This document shows, piece by piece, positions 28,947 to 30,000 of a stretch of 30,000 nucleotides of DNA. Positions within the stretch are counted from its first letter, which is position 1; each line of letters begins with the position of its first letter. The translations under genes and the position numbers were made by a program. The DNA comes from Chromera velia (taxonomy: Eukaryota > Sar > Chromeraceae): the NCBI GenBank assembly GCA_018398765.1, contig JAHBMJ010003437.1, positions 20,001 to 50,000 on the forward strand. The letters run 5' to 3'. The notes under the pieces are model-generated. The model did not search any database, was not told the DNA's origin, and saw only the letters and a program-made list of their open reading frames with translations.

Positions 28947-30000
28947 TGATGATGAGGTGACTTAACCTCACCAGCCATCGTATCCCAATGGCAAAGGGCA
29001 GTCTGTGAGCATTCATATTATATTGCAAGCTAGGAGCACGCTAGCGAATGCTTACCTAAAGCAGCCAAATTTTAGGACTACTAGCTAGCAAAACACTGCT
29101 CCCCAGGATCGATTAGTCCGGTCCTAGGCATGCAGCAATGAGAGCACTAGCCTTTTGGATGTCCCTCTAAAGAAGAAGCGAGAAGTACCGCCTTACACGC
29201 TCCTCGGGCCTCGGCCCGCCCCATCCCCCTACCCCCTCGGGCTTCCTGTCTCTCTCCATACTCACACACTTCTTCTATCGACATACGCTCCAATCGCCTA
29301 TACCAGAGATCACTCAATCTCCCTCGCGGCACCTCCGTTCGGACACAAGTTGGCAGGGCGGGGGCGCAGGGGAGGCTGTGGCGGTGCCTCCTCTGCGGAG
29401 GGGCTTGAAAGAGTCTGCAGCGCAGCCATGGGCCAAATTGAAGAGCGCGAGGCTCAAAATGACGGCTTTACAGGCATTGCTTCAGCGCATGCATGCGTCA
29501 AAATAATCGACTATAATCGTCATGTCGCTAGTCATGTCGCCGTCGCCTCATGCTGTCATGCATGATCGAACAGGCAATGATTCCTCAAATAAACTAGCAA
29601 ATAAATCATATTTCATCCTATTTGATGTATGTCATACTACTAAGCTAGCACAATGAACACAACCCTCAGTTAAACGCTGAACACCAGACGCCTTATACTC
29701 AGGCCGATGGCGATTGTGCATGCCAGGTGACGAGGATCACGTGATTTGAATTGAATCCACTGGCCACGAGGCAAAAACAGAGGCAAATGTAAGCACATCG
29801 GCACACTACAGCACACGGATACCATGCATGAAACCAGGTATGAAGATTTTCGTCCTTCTCAATAAGAAATAACAAGCTCTAGGACGAGCTTTGGGAATCC
29901 ACTTGGAAAATTCAGCGTTGACTCAGGCCGCGGAATCAACTTAAGCCAACGAAGCCACCACGCTGAAAGTGACGCTTTCATTATTATAGCCCAAACACAA
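28947..30000. other. Right edge, no firm gene
   Basis: The plus strand is open over 29158-29565, but the first ATG is at 29428 and no domain is seen. CTAGC words are frequent around 29030-29100. The last 400 bases are AT-rich and show nothing I can name. Confidence 0.4.

Noticed and set aside
29155-29565. 136-codon plus-strand frame near the right edge
   Set aside because: It has no ATG in its first 90 codons and a low-complexity Pro/Gly/Arg composition.

Overview
This is a nuclear eukaryotic window. It has long spliced genes, introns full of simple repeats, and mobile-element remnants at both ends. Two genes can be reconstructed with every splice phase agreeing. They lie head to head in the middle. 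On the minus strand (13019 down to 10652) is a 4-exon gene for a 457-residue protein with an N-terminal C3HC4 RING finger, a proline-rich middle and a C-terminal RRM. On the plus strand (about 13965 to 22828) is a kinesin-13-type microtubule-depolymerising kinesin of about 675 residues in 17 firm exons plus one tentative start exon. The motor wording ([11 protein letters not shown] loop, KEC helix), mixed base composition and repeat-rich introns fit an alveolate, with a chromerid such as Chromera velia as my best guess. That is inference from family resemblance, not a search result.

Layout: 1-1151 holds no firm gene. 1152-3731 is a pair of nested inverted-repeat elements; the inner one (1204-2967) carries a plausible 3-exon minus-strand gene of unknown function. 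3732-5213 is AT-rich with simple repeats, and a possible last exon of an unknown gene sits at 5214-5314. 5315-10651 is about 5.3 kb of non-coding DNA with many simple repeats and an exact 181-bp tandem duplication. 10652-13019 is the RING-RRM gene. 13020-13964 is the shared upstream region. 13965-22828 is the kinesin gene. 22829-24400 has no firm gene. 24400-30000 is AT-richer DNA with inverted repeat arms 3.8 kb apart, two arrays of a ~40-bp repeat, a 19-bp TTTGACGGGCCAGG-type array and short unidentified ORFs.

The two central genes share an upstream region of about 945 bp and may be co-regulated. Their products have no obvious common pathway: one acts on microtubules, the other probably joins ubiquitin transfer to RNA binding. 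The most unusual general feature is the splice donors. Ten of the 19 well-supported introns begin GTC (GTCAGT, GTCGGT or GTCAGA) rather than GTR, and several of these donors are the first unit of a GTCA or GTCG tetranucleotide repeat.
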